Positions 10,801 through 22,133 of a stretch of DNA of 45,850 nucleotides are shown here, piece after piece (within the stretch, counting starts at the first letter, position 1; every line of letters starts with the position of its first letter). Below the pieces are notes generated by a model. That model saw only the letters and a list, made by a program, of their open reading frames with translations. It did no database searches and was not told the DNA's origin. Origin of the DNA: Rozella allomycis CSF55 (lineage: Eukaryota > Rozellomycota); NCBI GenBank assembly GCA_000442015.1, contig KE561091.1, forward strand, positions 1 through 45,850, written 5' to 3'. The translations under genes and the position numbers were made by a program.

Positions 10801-11187
10801 GATGGACTCCGCTTCATGGTGCCGCTTGTAGAGGCGATTTGGATGTCATAAAGATGCTTCTAGCTAAAGGCGCAAACATCGAAGCGAAAACAGCTGATAA
10901 AGAAACCGCTCTTGATTTAGCAGAAAATGTAGATGTTTTCACTTTATTACAAGGTTATTTCAATAAAATATTTTAAATTAGACTGCAAAGAAAGAAAATA
11001 CAATGGTTCATGTTTAACTGTTCTTTATGACTTTGATCCTTCAAGCGAAATAGAAATGTCTGGTGATGAATTAGCTATTAAGAAAGGTCAAGTCCTGAAT
11101 GTTTTAAATAGAGAAGATTCAGATTGGTGGTTTGTAGAAAATGAGCATGGACTTAGAGGCTATATTCCTTTTTCATTTGTGCAATAA
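7819..11187 (+). CDS. ASPP-like scaffold: C2, RA-like, coiled coil, ankyrin, SH3
   Basis: A 1076-aa protein from six exons with introns 7955-7980, 8368-8395, 8490-8517, 9105-9132 and 10954-10981 (26-28 nt); the spliced frame is open throughout. Order: a Cys pair finger (CFNC...CKEC, about 126-150), a C2 domain (LVLGVLNGHNL...PRWEEEF, about 155-265), a Ras-association-like region (IPVKIMV...LEIHFCLR, about 333-434), a coiled coil (about 575-700), then KNVNFAPIVVLIDAALEG, ankyrin repeats (DGITALHCAACNGH, DGWTPLHGAACRGD, about 890-1000) and a C-terminal SH3 (LYDFDP...DWWFVEN...GYIPFSFV). Animal ASPP/iASPP proteins share RA, coiled coil, an RVxF-like motif directly before the ankyrins, and the SH3. 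They regulate PP1, polarity and p53. The C2 domain is extra. PP1 binding through NVNF is inferred. Confidence 0.85.
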
Positions 11188-11326
11188 ATACAATTTATAA
11201 AGTTATGCGTAGATTCAATTTGCATTTTCTTTAATAAGAATCATTTGATAACTTTTTTACGTACCTTATGTAGAATCGCTTTTAATGTCTACTCTCTGCC
11301 AGTAAATTACTAAATTTCCTTATTCA

Positions 11327-11672
11327 ATGGTCCAGTCCGTCTTTTCGCCTCGTAAAAATCTCAAAGATAAGGAGGATATGGATACATTTCTAAATGTAAG
11401 ATTTCCACATCATCCTTATACAGAACAGAAATAGACAGACAATACTTGATTCTGATTCACCCGCGAGACATTTTCCCTTGCCGTTTCAAAAAAGGGATAT
11501 GATACCTAGGACACCGTCCAGAAATATTACAGAAAGTCAAAAGGATCTTTTACGTGCCAAAAATGATCTTTATTATAGATCGCCAGCAGGAATCGGTGGC
11601 ATATCGATCACTATCGCTTTAATTATTTGTGCATTCACTGTTTTTATGGTTTATTATCTCATATTTTCATAG
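11327..11672 (+). CDS. Small tail-anchored membrane protein, unknown
   Basis: 105 aa from two exons (intron 11396-11423, 28 nt). The first 75 residues are polar and basic (SPRKNLKDKED, PRTPSRN). The C-terminus is one hydrophobic segment, ISITIALIICAFTVFMVYYL, followed by only three residues, which is the layout of a tail-anchored protein with the bulk in the cytosol. I do not recognise the family. Confidence 0.7.
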
Positions 11673-11755
11673 CATTCATCCATCGCAAGGTAACATCATC
11701 AAATCAAGTAACAAACATCAAAAATAGAATAAATTGTGAGCACAGTTTTTATTTC

Positions 11756-12359
11756 TTACACGCTACTATTTTCCTCAATAAATTTTTTCAGTTTCTGGTA
11801 GCTACGTTCTAAGTCGTCATTGATGATGATCAAATCAAACACACCTGCCGTTTTACTAAATTCAATTTCTTTCCTTGCAGCTATAAGCCTCTTCTTAATA
11901 CTTTCATCTGTCTCTGTACCCCTTCCTTTAAGTCTATTTTCAAGAATTTCTATACTCGGGGGTTGTATGGAAACATAGAAGGGATTCAACGATGATCTTT
12001 TCAGTGATAATACCCCTTGCATGTCTATGTCTAAAATACATTGTTTGCCTGATTTAGAAACCTCTAAAACAGCATCTATTGATGTGCCGTAATGATTTCC
12101 AGAAAACTCTGCGTGCTCTATAAACTTTCCTGAATTTACATCCTCTTCAAATTTTTCTCTACTGATGAAGAAATAATCTTTGCCATGCGTTTCACCAGGT
12201 CTAGGACCTCTTGTAGTGTCTAAATTTTATGTTCAGGTAGAAATTTTTACGAGATACTGAAAATCCAAAGCGATTAGGAAAGTCGACAAAAAGTTTCTTA
12301 ATTAATGTGCTCTTCCCGGCACCAGATGGACCGCTTAACACTATCGGACGTTTCGTCAT
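11756..12359 (-). CDS. GUK1: Guanylate kinase
   Basis: Converts GMP to GDP with ATP in purine nucleotide metabolism. 190 aa from two exons (31-nt intron 12220-12250). The P-loop GPSGAGKST is at residues 9-17. The intron splits the His codon of the GMP-binding [11 protein letters not shown]. Further signatures are [28 protein letters not shown] and the LID region [15 protein letters not shown]. Length and motifs match cytosolic yeast Guk1, with no targeting extension. Confidence 0.95.
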
Positions 12360-12789
12360 CTGCTATCCAAAATTGTGGCTGATGTAGTACCTTAAATGAA
12401 AAAGATGTTGTTGTCTGACCGGTTGGCATTAAATTTCCGTAACTAGCTCCGGAGAGTATAAATATCGACATCGTTATTTATTAATAAACCCAAATAATTG
12501 GGAACTTTTGAAAATTAACAAGTTTAATATTCTCTTTATTACAACATATATTGTAAAATATATTTAAATATTGGACTGCTGTCTGCTAGTGCTTTTTCGA
12601 AAATGTCTTGAAGAGTTAGATTTTTGAAAGATTATTTGAAAATGATTAGATGATCATGATATAACTGTCTGTGTCAATGATAAATGAGTCGATGGAATGG
12701 TTGTGGATAAACAATAGAAAATTGATTTGAAAATCAGAAAATTGTTTTCCGATTGAGGGTCATTGCCAAGCGTTGTTTATATTTTGATC
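12360..12789. promoter_or_regulatory. Divergent promoter region between GUK1 and RSPH9 (430 bp)
   Basis: No open frame of note. The GUK1 side has a GCCAC motif (minus strand, about 12375-12386) that recurs upstream of other starts in this window. The rest is AT-rich with nothing I can name. Confidence 0.4.
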
Positions 12790-13700
12790 ATGGATATAAA
12801 CGATTTAGGAAACTTGGCTAACGTAGGTTTTACGTTAACTCCTGAGGAATTAACAGCCGTAAGTTCATCTTTGACATTATTGCAAACATCTCAGGGGTAT
12901 TCCGGAGTGAGATTATGGGGAAAAGTGTTAGGCATTCAAAGAGACTATTACGTCGCATTTTGTAATGGGAAAGACATAGTTTCAGATAAGAACTTCTTCA
13001 TATCGTAAAACCTTACATAGTCTTTTTCTTAGTTTTGACTTAGTGCAGTGGATGCAGTTACCAAACGTAACTGCTGAAGAAAAAAAGCTTACTAGTCGTA
13101 TTCATCAAAGGTTTTTAGGAGATCCGTCCTATGAATATGTCATTCGTAATTAATTTAAATTCTAAAAATTAGAAAACACTAAACAACCCGAAGTCCAAGA
13201 AAGCACCACCATTACAGAAGAGAAAAGATTAATTGCCATGATTGAGCGAATCCATGATGAAACATTTATCATGCCAAGAGGTTCTGTTTACAGAGACTTT
13301 AGTACTAATAGCATTGTCTTAAACCCCACTTTCAAAGGTAATTGTCTTCATTTGCGTTTACAAACAGGGTTGTCATATGACGAAGCAACACAAATGAACT
13401 TTTATTATCACTCCAAGCCCTCTGATGGCTTCATAAGAAGATCAAAAATGGATCCCGATGATATTATCGACGAATTTGACTTATTTGACGCCTTAACAGA
13501 TCAAAATCCCAATTGTAACTTAAATAATAAAATTAAGAGTAGTCTGGCATCTAGGCAGTGCTGAAAATGGGATGCTTGTATGTCTAAAGAATGCGAAATG
13601 GCCTGGATCAGTGTCTTTTCACCGCTCTCAAAATAGATCTTTCGGATCATTTTATTTTGGCCTTGGTGTGGAAAACAGAGAAATCGGGTATGGATTTTAG
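12790..13700 (+). CDS. RSPH9: Radial spoke head protein 9
   Basis: Subunit of the radial spoke head of motile 9+2 axonemes; its presence implies a flagellated stage. Introns 13005-13032 and 13146-13172 (28, 27 nt). Residues match animal RSPH9 along the length: VRLWGKVLGIQRDYYVA, FDLVQWMQLPNVT, RFLGDPSYEY, FIMPRGSVYRD, KMDPDDIIDEFD, ENGMLVCLKNAKWPGSVSFHR and the final SFGSFYFGLGVENREIGYGF. The frame shifts by one base near 13545, between DQNPNCNLNNK and WHLGSAENG, with no possible intron, so a consensus error is likely. About 284 aa, close to the family length. It ends 30 bp from convergent SEC66. Confidence 0.93.
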
Positions 13701-13730
13701 TAAAGTGTTAAATCGGCATGTCAGTTCGGT

Positions 13731-14396
13731 TTATTTTTTTTGCTTTCTTTTTCTCAATTCAATTTCTTTTTCCTCTTCTTCAATTAATGCAAGTGCATTT
13801 TTTTCCGCCTCAAAGTTTAGTCTTTCTAGTTCCTTAGCTTTCCTTTGTTTTTCAATTTCCATTCTTTTCATTTCTTTGTTTTTTCTTTCCATCTCTTGTT
13901 CCTTTCTTATTTGATAACTTGCGACATTTTTAGCCTCAGATACAATCGTTTGCCCCCATTTCGGCTGATGAAGTTCAGCCTCTGACCTAATATCTAAAAG
14001 CTCCAATTGAATTTCTCTAATGGCCCTAGATGCACCCTGATTACTAGCAAATAAGTGTTTTTACAAGCACCATTTCTTCAGGAATTACTCCTTCGGTTTG
14101 AAGCCTCTTGAGAACAGGTATTTCATCTTCTAACTTTTCAGCTCGAGTAATAGCATTAATAGCCCTAAGAAAAAGTGCTTTTTTAATATCTTTTGGATCG
14201 GCTTTCGGTTTACTATTCAAAAGCTCGTAGTATTTGTCCTTTTCAACATTGTGAGTAAACCAAACATATTCATCGTCTAAGCTTAAAGGAGCTATTCTAA
14301 TTTACCTGATACATTTTTTCTTTTGTAATATAATATTGTGAGGACAATAATAATACACCAGAAGCCTAAATAACCAGCAGTCAAAGGTATGGACAT
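13731..14396 (-). CDS. SEC66: Sec66/Sec71, Sec63 translocation complex subunit
   Basis: Membrane subunit of the fungal Sec62/63 complex for post-translational import into the ER. It starts MSIPLTAGYLGFWCIIIVLTILYY, one transmembrane segment followed by KRK, then a cytosolic domain with NAITRAEKLEDEIPVLKRLQTEGVIPEEM, a 28-nt intron (14037-14064), and GASRAIREIQLELLDIRSEAELHQPKWGQTIVSEA, which aligns with yeast Sec66 (AESVRR...LQPGWVQ). The charged coiled tail is rich in Glu and Lys. The frame changes once shortly after the membrane segment (near 14288-14300). About 212 aa, the normal size. Confidence 0.85.
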
Positions 14397-14438
14397 CTTA
14401 CAGTGCAAAGTAGAAAATTACAAAATGCAAGTGACAAT

Positions 14439-17391
14439 TTATTTTGGATCAAACAAAGATTCATATATATGGTACAGCTCTTCCTTGTGCAGCTTTGAAA
14501 ATCCTGCAGCAGGTGAACTAGATGCCGGACGCCCTACATATTTAATAGTCTCTAAGAGTATAGCTTGCAATCTAGGATAAACGTACGTATAAGCGCCCAT
14601 ATTTTGATGCTCCTCCTGGCACCAAAGGAATTTCTTAATATTTTTAAATTTAAGTTGATTCCTCAGGGTAATTAAATCGTTCCAAGGAAATGGACACAAT
14701 TCCTAATATATATACACAATACTTTTACTTCAATCCGGACAAGCATGAAATTTTTCATGTTCCTTTTCCTTATTTCTTTAGCTATTTCATAGTAGAATTT
14801 GCCGCTTAGGAAGATCACAGTATCGATCCTAGTACATAAATACGAATCTATTACTCTGATTTAAGATCTTCTTGATCGAATATAAGTGTTTTAAACTCAC
14901 CGTCAGATAACTCATCCAATGTACTCCTTGCCTCAGGAAGACGCAATAGCATTTTCGGAGAAAATATTATCAATGGCTTTCGAAGTCTTGATTTCATCTA
15001 CATTACTTATAGTGTTATAAGTTACTTGCCTTCGCAATAAATGAAAATATTGGGCTGGTGTTGAGGGATTAGCAATGTACATATTGAAATATTCTCCTTC
15101 AGAAGGAATAAAACGTTCATTAGAAAGTTGCAAAAAGCGCTCTATTCTGGCGCTACTATGTTCCGGTCCCGCGCCATCGTAGCCGTGTGGTAAAAGGAGT
15201 ACCATTGCAGATTGAACCATCCATTTTGATTCCCCTCCTGAAATAAATGCGTCGATTATGATTTGAGCCCCATTTAAGAAGTCTCCGAACTGTGCTTCCC
15301 AAATTACAAGCCTATTTCTTGACTCCAAGCTGACTCCGTAGTCAAACCCCATAACAGCGAATTCGCTTAAAAAACTATTTGCAAACTAGATTAATTAAAC
15401 AGAATATCTTTACTTCTATTTTTCCTTGATCTCTAGACATGATATTTAGAGGAATAATGACGGAATCGTTAGTTTGGTCAACAAGAATGCCGTGTCTCTG
15501 TGAGAATGTACCGCGCCCAACATCCTGCCCACTAAGACGTACATGATAACCTTAAAAATTAAGTTCTTATTTTATAAATACCCTCTAAAAGAAGAGAACC
15601 GAAAGCAAGAGACTCTGCAGTAGCCCAATCAATTCTCTCATCATTCAAATCCTTAAGTCTCTCGGAAATAAAGAATTTTATTAGCCTTGGATGAATTTGC
15701 TAATATAATTTGTTAGTAAATATACCATAGCTGATGGAATTTCGACCGATTTGACGCCAATCTCCTTTAGTGTATTCTTGGCCACTTTTGTGTTTACGAA
15801 ATTGGAATCATTGTCCTTGTCCTTTTGATTTGGCTTTCAGTTTTTTAATTATATATTACTCTTAGTTGTATTGTATCCACCTTTTTCAGACAATCATCTA
15901 AATATTGAAAAAACGCAGTGCGAATGTCTGTAATAGACTTTTCCTCGATCACACTTGTTTTAAGCAATAATTTCGAGTATTTGTCAGCTATTGATACCCC
16001 CTCTCTTATTTTCGTGTACATCAACGGTTGAGTAAAGGATGGTTCATCGAGTTCATTGTGTCCCCACCTTCTGAAAACTTGAAGATCTATAACGACGTCT
16101 TTTCTCATAGCCTGACGATAATCTATTGCAAGTCTGGTGGCATGATAAACAGCCTTTTTACATATATATCAATGAAATACTTCTGGATTTAACCCGTTTA
16201 CATGTATCACGGGTGCGTCGACTATCTTGGCAATGTCAGATGCATATTTGGAAGACCTTGAATTATCCTTTTCACAAGTATAGCCTATTTGATTATTAAC
16301 AATTATGTGAACGCTCCCTCCACATGAATAGTGAGGTAAATTTGACATAGCAATACACCCTGACCATAAAATGCTGCGTCACCGTGTATTTGTAAGCATA
16401 AGACTTTATCTCCCAATTTTTGTGATTTTCCTTGCTCTATAAATGCATGCTCTTTGGCCCGGGACTTACCCATCGCTACAGGATTAATAGCCTTAAAAAA
16501 TGTAATATAGTTGTCATTGTACTTCTAAATGAGATGGATTTGGTAACAGTGATATATGTATTTTCCTTCCGTCTATGTCCAAGTCTTTGAATATGGCTAA
16601 AACATTCTAATGGTAACCTTACATAAATGGCTCAAGACATCTCCAGATATCCCTGCTAGTTGTCCGAATTCACTATTTCCTTTTAGCTTGTAGAATGTTC
16701 TTCGTGGATCATCTTTTAGCAAAACTTGTAACAAATTCAATCGTCCCCTGTGAGGCATTCCTATGACAACGTTTTCAATACCGTCAAATATATTGATATT
16801 TATGTTATTACGATTGACGCAACCAAGTATCAAGGACTGGACGCTTGTTAACATCGTTTCGCCACCTTCTAATCCATATCGTTTGACTTGACCGAATCTT
16901 TTTGACATAAACTGGTCCCAAACCTATAAAAGAAATAGACTAGTGATTACTTCAGATTGCAAAAGATACTTTAATATATCGCGTCTTACATCACTACTAA
17001 TTTCTTTTGTGCCTGATTCAATTCGATTGATGAACCATTCTCTTTCGTAATGCGACTATTTGTATATAGCTATACAATGACTTACGCTAACATGTCGAAA
17101 TTCATAGCCAATATCACCGCAATAAATTTCCTTCATATTTGAATCAACACAATAATCGAATGGGTAACCGACAAAATCTTGATTTTCTTGTACTTCAAGA
17201 GGGTTTATTGTAGCGTATTGATATCCGTAGAACCTGTATAAGTTTTTGATGTCTGATTTCGCATGAATAAAATTTGAATGCGCTTGTTTGTACGGCGTTA
17301 TTGGAAAGTATCCATATGATGTTTCAGGTGTTTCTTTGTACAGGCGGGTGTTTTTGAATAGCAATGGTAGCCATCTTCTTTTCAACAACAT
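14439..17391 (-). CDS. DHTKD1-type 2-oxoacid dehydrogenase E1 (2-oxoadipate type)
   Basis: Thiamine-diphosphate E1 subunit; animal DHTKD1 acts on 2-oxoadipate in mitochondrial lysine breakdown. 13 exons with 12 introns of 26-31 nt (14703-14728, 14829-14854, 14998-15025, 15386-15413, 15551-15581, 15700-15725, 15834-15859, 16154-16180, 16492-16522, 16597-16622, 16924-16950, 17056-17085). The N-terminus [16 protein letters not shown] looks like a mitochondrial presequence. Signatures: [100 protein letters not shown]. Near 16349-16355 the codons for the conserved (Y)ETF after GQGV are missing and the frame shifts. This is odd in a gene otherwise intact. Closer to DHTKD1 than to OGDH in sequence and N-terminal length. 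Confidence 0.93.
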
Positions 17392-17525
17392 GAACGATTG
17401 TTTATACTTTGAATTTGCAAATCAAAAATACGGTAAAGATTAAATGAAAATTTTATGATATTTAAAAGCTAGTGTACATGAGGCCACTTTAACGGTGTAA
17501 TTGTGGCTTTTTTGCTTTTTTGTTG

Positions 17526-18145
17526 ATGACAAGATATGCGAGACATCAAAAATCTCACGTCGAGGCGAGTGGATTCAAGCCAAGAAGGTTAGATCCTTAC
17601 GATAAAAGAAAGGAGAAACAGAATTTACCAGAAAGACAAGATATAGCTAAGAGGGTAAAAACTGAATCTAGTGAAAATAGGTCTGTTTTAAATGTCGGGA
17701 ACCTGGACATAGTGTGAAGAATTGCCCTAAAAAAGACGAAAGCGATGTAAATATATGTTTTGTTTGCGGTGAAAATGATCACTCTGCGAAAACATGCCCT
17801 GAAGCTAGAGGGAAAAAGAAGATTGAATATAGATTTGCCAGTTGCTTTATATGCAATGAAATTGGTCATTTGTCTGGACAATGTCCTAAGAATGACAAAG
17901 GCGTTTATGTCAATGGTGGATGTTGCAGGTTTTGTGGTTCCAAGAGCCATTTAGCTAAAGACTGCAAGCCCATGTCAAGTAGAATTTATGATAATATATA
18001 AACAGATGATGAATATTCTATTGGACTAGTTGATGCTGCTCAAGGTGGTGATGACGATGATGCACATTTGGCGCTTCGTAAAATGGGTGAAGAAAAGAAG
18101 CAAGTAAAAGAAAACAAAAAGACTAAAAAAATTGTAAAGTTTTAA
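17526..18145 (+). CDS. ZCCHC9-like zinc-knuckle protein
   Basis: 188 aa with introns 17655-17680 and 17979-18005 (26, 27 nt). The second intron removes an in-frame TAA. After a basic N-terminus come four CCHC knuckles: CFKCREPGHSVKNC, CFVCGENDHSAKTC, CFICNEIGHLSGQC and CRFCGSKSHLAKDC. The spacing, the YVNGGCCRFCG stretch and the C-terminal KKIVKF match animal ZCCHC9 (YADGGGCKLCG, KIPKVVNF), a nucleolar RNA-binding protein linked to rRNA processing. It converges with RFC1, with 47 bp between the two stops. The 134 bp between its start and that of DHTKD1 form a divergent promoter. Confidence 0.87.
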
Positions 18146-18192
18146 AAATATTTTTTGTATTAATAAAGCATCAATTTTAAATAGAGAAATAT

Positions 18193-21145
18193 TTATTTCT
18201 TTTTAGGTTTCGCCTTTGATTTTTTTTGCTGGAACATTTTGTCTTTGGACACATCTTCATTTTCGGAAATGCTTTCATCTTCAATTTCATCGACATCCTC
18301 ATTTTCAGCTTCGTCATCAATTAACGATTTCTTTTCGACTGGTAAGGCTTTTTTAGACGTTGTGTATAACGAGTAAGGTGTTTTATGAATAGATTTGTTG
18401 TAAGTTCTCGTTAATGAGGATTTCATTTGAGTAGATAGAGTTGGTGTGGGTCGTAGTAAGAATTCGGGTAAAACATCAAAATCTTCTTTGGTGAGATAAT
18501 AATCATCCAGAATTTTAATAGTTTCTTCCACATTGTTCTAATGTTAAAATGATTAATAAGTTACAAATTTTAGCAGTTGGGAATAAAGTTTAGAAGAAAG
18601 AGCTTGAAAGTAGACCAAGCGGAGTTGAGATGAATCAGCAGAAACATTCAAAGAAAGATGTAAAGCCAAATCTTTCAAAATTCGTTGATATTTTAATGAT
18701 TTGGAGTTCATTCCAAGCCAAGAACTAAAATCCAAGCGACCCTGGAGGCGCCCCTTGATGTGATGACATGGCTTGACAGATGAAAGAATACCATGCAAAG
18801 GAGCTAAAGACCAATTTTGGGTAGTTCTAGATTTATTGTAGCGTCAATATTATACCCGTGAATCATTCCATCAACAATGTCAGCATCCGCTATTGAATCA
18901 GCAGCCTTTAAGGTATTCTCCAATGGATCTGAAGAAGTAAAACTTTTTATGTAATTTTCTTGAATCATTAATGGCACAAAAGAATAATCATAAAAATATA
19001 ATTCAAGTCTATCAGATATTGATTTTGATTGATGACTAAATAATTGACCGGTTAAATCAAAAAGTGAAAATTCAACATTTTTCTTATTTTCAGTGGTTCT
19101 GTTTAAGATAATAATGTTTAGTTACAATTTTTTAGCTTGATCATAACCCATGCTGGACTGTGTTGTTTTCCAGGTTGAAATCGTATTGATTATTTGACGA
19201 ATATCAGATTGAGTCCCAGCCACCAGTTGATCTACTGAAGCGGAATCTATTTTCAACCCTTCACGAAAACTAATCATCATAATTCTAGATCTGATTTGAT
19301 TAGCATCTGGCCTATAGCATACAAAACAAATAAATAAATTACCTTTTAAAACGGAGATCAAGGCAATAATTGGCAAGTGAGCGAACTTTTTGACTGCTTC
19401 TATCATTGCAAATACAAATTATAGGCGTCTTTGTCTTTTTAATTATTTGAATAAGTTCTTGCATTCCACCACGATCGCCTGATGACATCCCATCAACTTC
19501 ATCCATCAAAATTAGTTTCTCTAAAACAATAAATGTCCATTTTACCTTTTCTTTCGTCTGCTGAGTGGTTTCACCTTTGAAAAATTGATTCAAAGATTTA
19601 TTATCAATTAAATGCTTCACAGTAGCTTCCAACGATTTCTTACTGCGAGTATCAGATGCGTTAAACTCAATAATAGAATAATTTAGCTCTGATGCAACCA
19701 CAAACACAGAACTGGTCTAAAATATTCAATAAGAATATAAAACTTACCTTTCCTATACCTGGAGGCCCTGAAATTAAAACTGCCTTTTGAGGTGTTGAAC
19801 TAGTCCACCCTTTCAACCAATTAACCAGTTTGTCAACATTGGATTTGTTGCCTACAAGATCTTTTATTTTTTTGGGTTTGTATTTGTCAGTCAAAAGTTG
19901 AAAGTCATTGCCATCCACTACACTCATTTGCGAATCGATTTGGCTGGAATTTTGCGTGTTGCCATTCAAGACCGTTGCACTTTGAGACGCTATCATATTC
20001 TGTGAATTCAATTGGCTTGAATTGGGAATCCTTTCTATTGTATTCGCTTGAGAACTCTCCTGCATCTTTGATTCCCATTCATTTAGTTGCCTCTCTTTGC
20101 CAGGAAGTGATTTTATCAAATTAAAAAATTCTTCTTCGTTTATACACTTTAGATTTAAAGCTTGGGCTTTAGCTAACTTTGTCTGCCCTGGTTCACTACC
20201 AACCACAAGGTAGCTCGTCTTCCTGCTAGGGGCACTTGTGACACGCCTACAACTTAACTTTAGTCTATTTACCCGCCATAACGTTTAATCAAATCTTCAG
20301 CTTCTTCTCGAGTTAAACTACAGTAATTTCCAGTCAAAACAAAGGTCATGCCAGACATACAATTATCAGCACATTCTGGAATTTCCATTGCTATGCCTTC
20401 TACTTTAGGGGCTTCAAGTTTTTTCTTATACTCATAATAACTCGTCTCAAAGCTATGCAACTCTTATTTGAATTTCTTTTTCGGCTCATCTATCACTTTT
20501 TCTTCACTTTTTTCATTCATTCTTTCTTTCAAAATCAAAGCAAAATTTTCATCATTCATAACCTTTATCTCTAGCTGATCCAATTTTTCCTTTCTTGCAA
20601 TAGAAACTGGCTTATTTGTAAGGTAAAAGTCGGCCGTTTTCCCTACATTTGCCAATACGCGCCTATGAATACTAAATCATAGTAATACCCTCCATTGTTG
20701 GTTATAATTTGCTTAATTTCATCTTTACTCCTTCCCATAAATTCTTCATCGTGTACAACAAAAACCAACGATTTCAAAATGCTGGATTTGGAAGACACCA
20801 AGGTTTCTAAAACATCATNAAGATACCAAGGTTTCTAAAACATCATCAGTTTCAGCCAACTCCAACTTTGGCTTTTCCTTTCCTTCAGGATTTACTTCGA
20901 CATTGTTCTCGTCATCAGATTCTAACCTAAAAATAAATATACAAGTAGGCTTACATGCTAATTCTCGCCTTCTTTCTTGGAACCACACGAATTTCATCAT
21001 CGCTTTCTTCAATTTTTACATAAACTTTTGGACAAGTGTTTTCCTTATCAACTACAGGTTTCACTATATCCACGGGATTTGATTTTCTATAATATTTGTA
21101 TCATAAAATTTACTTTGTTTGAAAGTAGTTTCTTAAATCTTTCAT
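18193..21145 (-). CDS. RFC1: Replication factor C large subunit, with an extra BRCT
   Basis: Large subunit of the clamp loader that opens PCNA. Introns: 18538-18564, 18837-18865, 19099-19125, 19312-19342, 19519-19545, 19717-19747, 20247-20272, 20663-20688, 20937-20964, 21087-21113 (26-31 nt). Starts MKDLRNYFQ, a PIP-like motif as in other RFC1. A first BRCT-like region reads SLVFVVHDEEF...NNGGRVLANVGKTADFYLT, then the usual BRCT [43 protein letters not shown]. AAA+ motifs: GPPGIGKTSS, LILMDEVDGMSSGDRGG, CNDRSSQKVRSL, LRFKRPDANQI. C-terminal collar: FSSWLGMNSKS, DDYYLTKEDFD. An in-frame TAA at 20464 may lie in a 36-nt intron ending AAGAG. A repeated stretch around N20819 is an assembly scar. 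Confidence 0.93.
20786..20851. repeat. Duplicated flanks around an N, assembly scar
   Basis: ACCAAGGTTTCTAAAACATCAT occurs on both sides of the single N at 20819, within the RFC1 linker. Two contig ends that overlap but were not merged explain this better than a biological repeat. Confidence 0.7.
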
Positions 21146-21232
21146 AGGAATTTCTAAATTTTGGGAAAATGCGAGCTTAACTTCAATCTTATTGGACACA
21201 TTTAATAATATATATTAAAAATTTAAATTCAT

Positions 21233-22077
21233 TTATTTGGTAATTGGTAGCAAATCTTTCACTAGAAGCAGTTTTTCTCTTGAAATATCCTCCAGAAAGT
21301 CCTCTAAAAATGCATTTTCCAACATTCTTTTGATTATTCTTACATCTTGTTGTGTTCTAGTAAGATACCCTGCAATTTCTATTAAAACGTCAAAAACCCG
21401 TCTCGGAAGCCCTATTCCTTGGAATTTTATGTTATCCAAAACTTGCAAACCACCATTGTCTAAAAGATATTTAATACCATCATCCCAATCCCTTATTAAA
21501 TTTAATAGAGGATATAATAGTCGATTTAACATTCTTTGATCAGCTTCAGTTCTCACAACTTCTAATAGAGCATCAATGATTTCGTATCCATGGCATGCTA
21601 GCTTTGCATCAAGGTTATTCTTGTTAAAAGTGGGATAAAAAATTACTTGAACTAATGAGCCGAGGATAATTGCCGCCTTTTCTTTTCTTTCAGTATTACT
21701 GGCTTTCAAAACATCAAGTAAAAGTGAGTGTCCTCCTCTCTTGCAAAAAACAATACCTTGGTTGGAATTTGAAAACAAATATTACTTTGATCAACGTCTC
21801 CCGCAAAATCTTCAATATTGTTTAATACCAAATCAACATCCTTTCCGACTTCATCATTTTCTAACCACTCGTTTATCTCGCTTTCAAGTATAATATTATT
21901 CAAGGTTTTCTCATAATAGCGAGCTGTTCTTTTCAATGAAATTTCTTCATTTTGCTGTTTTTGGAAGTGATTTTGAAGGAGAGCATCAAGATCTAAAGAT
22001 TCCTTTGGAGTTGACATAACATCTAAACATTCGCGGAATGGTGACAAGAAAAGTAAAGCTACAAAACTTGACAACAT
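21233..22077 (-). CDS. SIL1/Fes1-like Hsp70 nucleotide exchange factor (ER)
   Basis: 271 aa from two exons (29-nt intron 21757-21785). It starts MLSSFVALLFLSPFREC, a signal peptide, so it enters the ER. The middle is helical and armadillo-like: SIVFCKRGGHSLLLDVLKASNTERKEKAAIILGSLVQ, later LLDNGGLQVLDNI and VFDVLIEIAGYL. Armadillo repeats with GG(L/H) turns behind a signal peptide match SIL1, which releases ADP from the ER Hsp70 BiP. Identity is judged from layout and a few motifs, not from a unique signature. No C-terminal ER retention signal is obvious (it ends LLPITK). Confidence 0.6.
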
Positions 22078-22078
22078 T

Positions 22079-22090
22079 GTGGCTGAGTTT
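22079..22090 (-). promoter_or_regulatory. CTCAGCCAC motif directly upstream of the SIL1-like gene
   Basis: Minus-strand AAACTCAGCCAC ends one base before the ATG (CCACAATG). It is the closest placement of this recurrent motif to a start codon in the window. Confidence 0.35.
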
Positions 22091-22133
22091 ACACGTAATT
22101 CAACAAAAAAATGCAATTATTTTATAAAATATT

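Noticed and set aside
13591-13914. 107-codon plus-strand ORF rich in Ser and Phe
   Set aside because: Shadow of the RSPH9 end and of the Glu/Lys-rich SEC66 tail on the other strand.
19519-19545. Nine extra residues (VKWTFIVLE) in RFC1 before the Walker B motif
   Set aside because: The 27 bases start with GT, end with AG and have typical intron length. Removing them keeps the frame and restores family spacing, so they are read as an intron.
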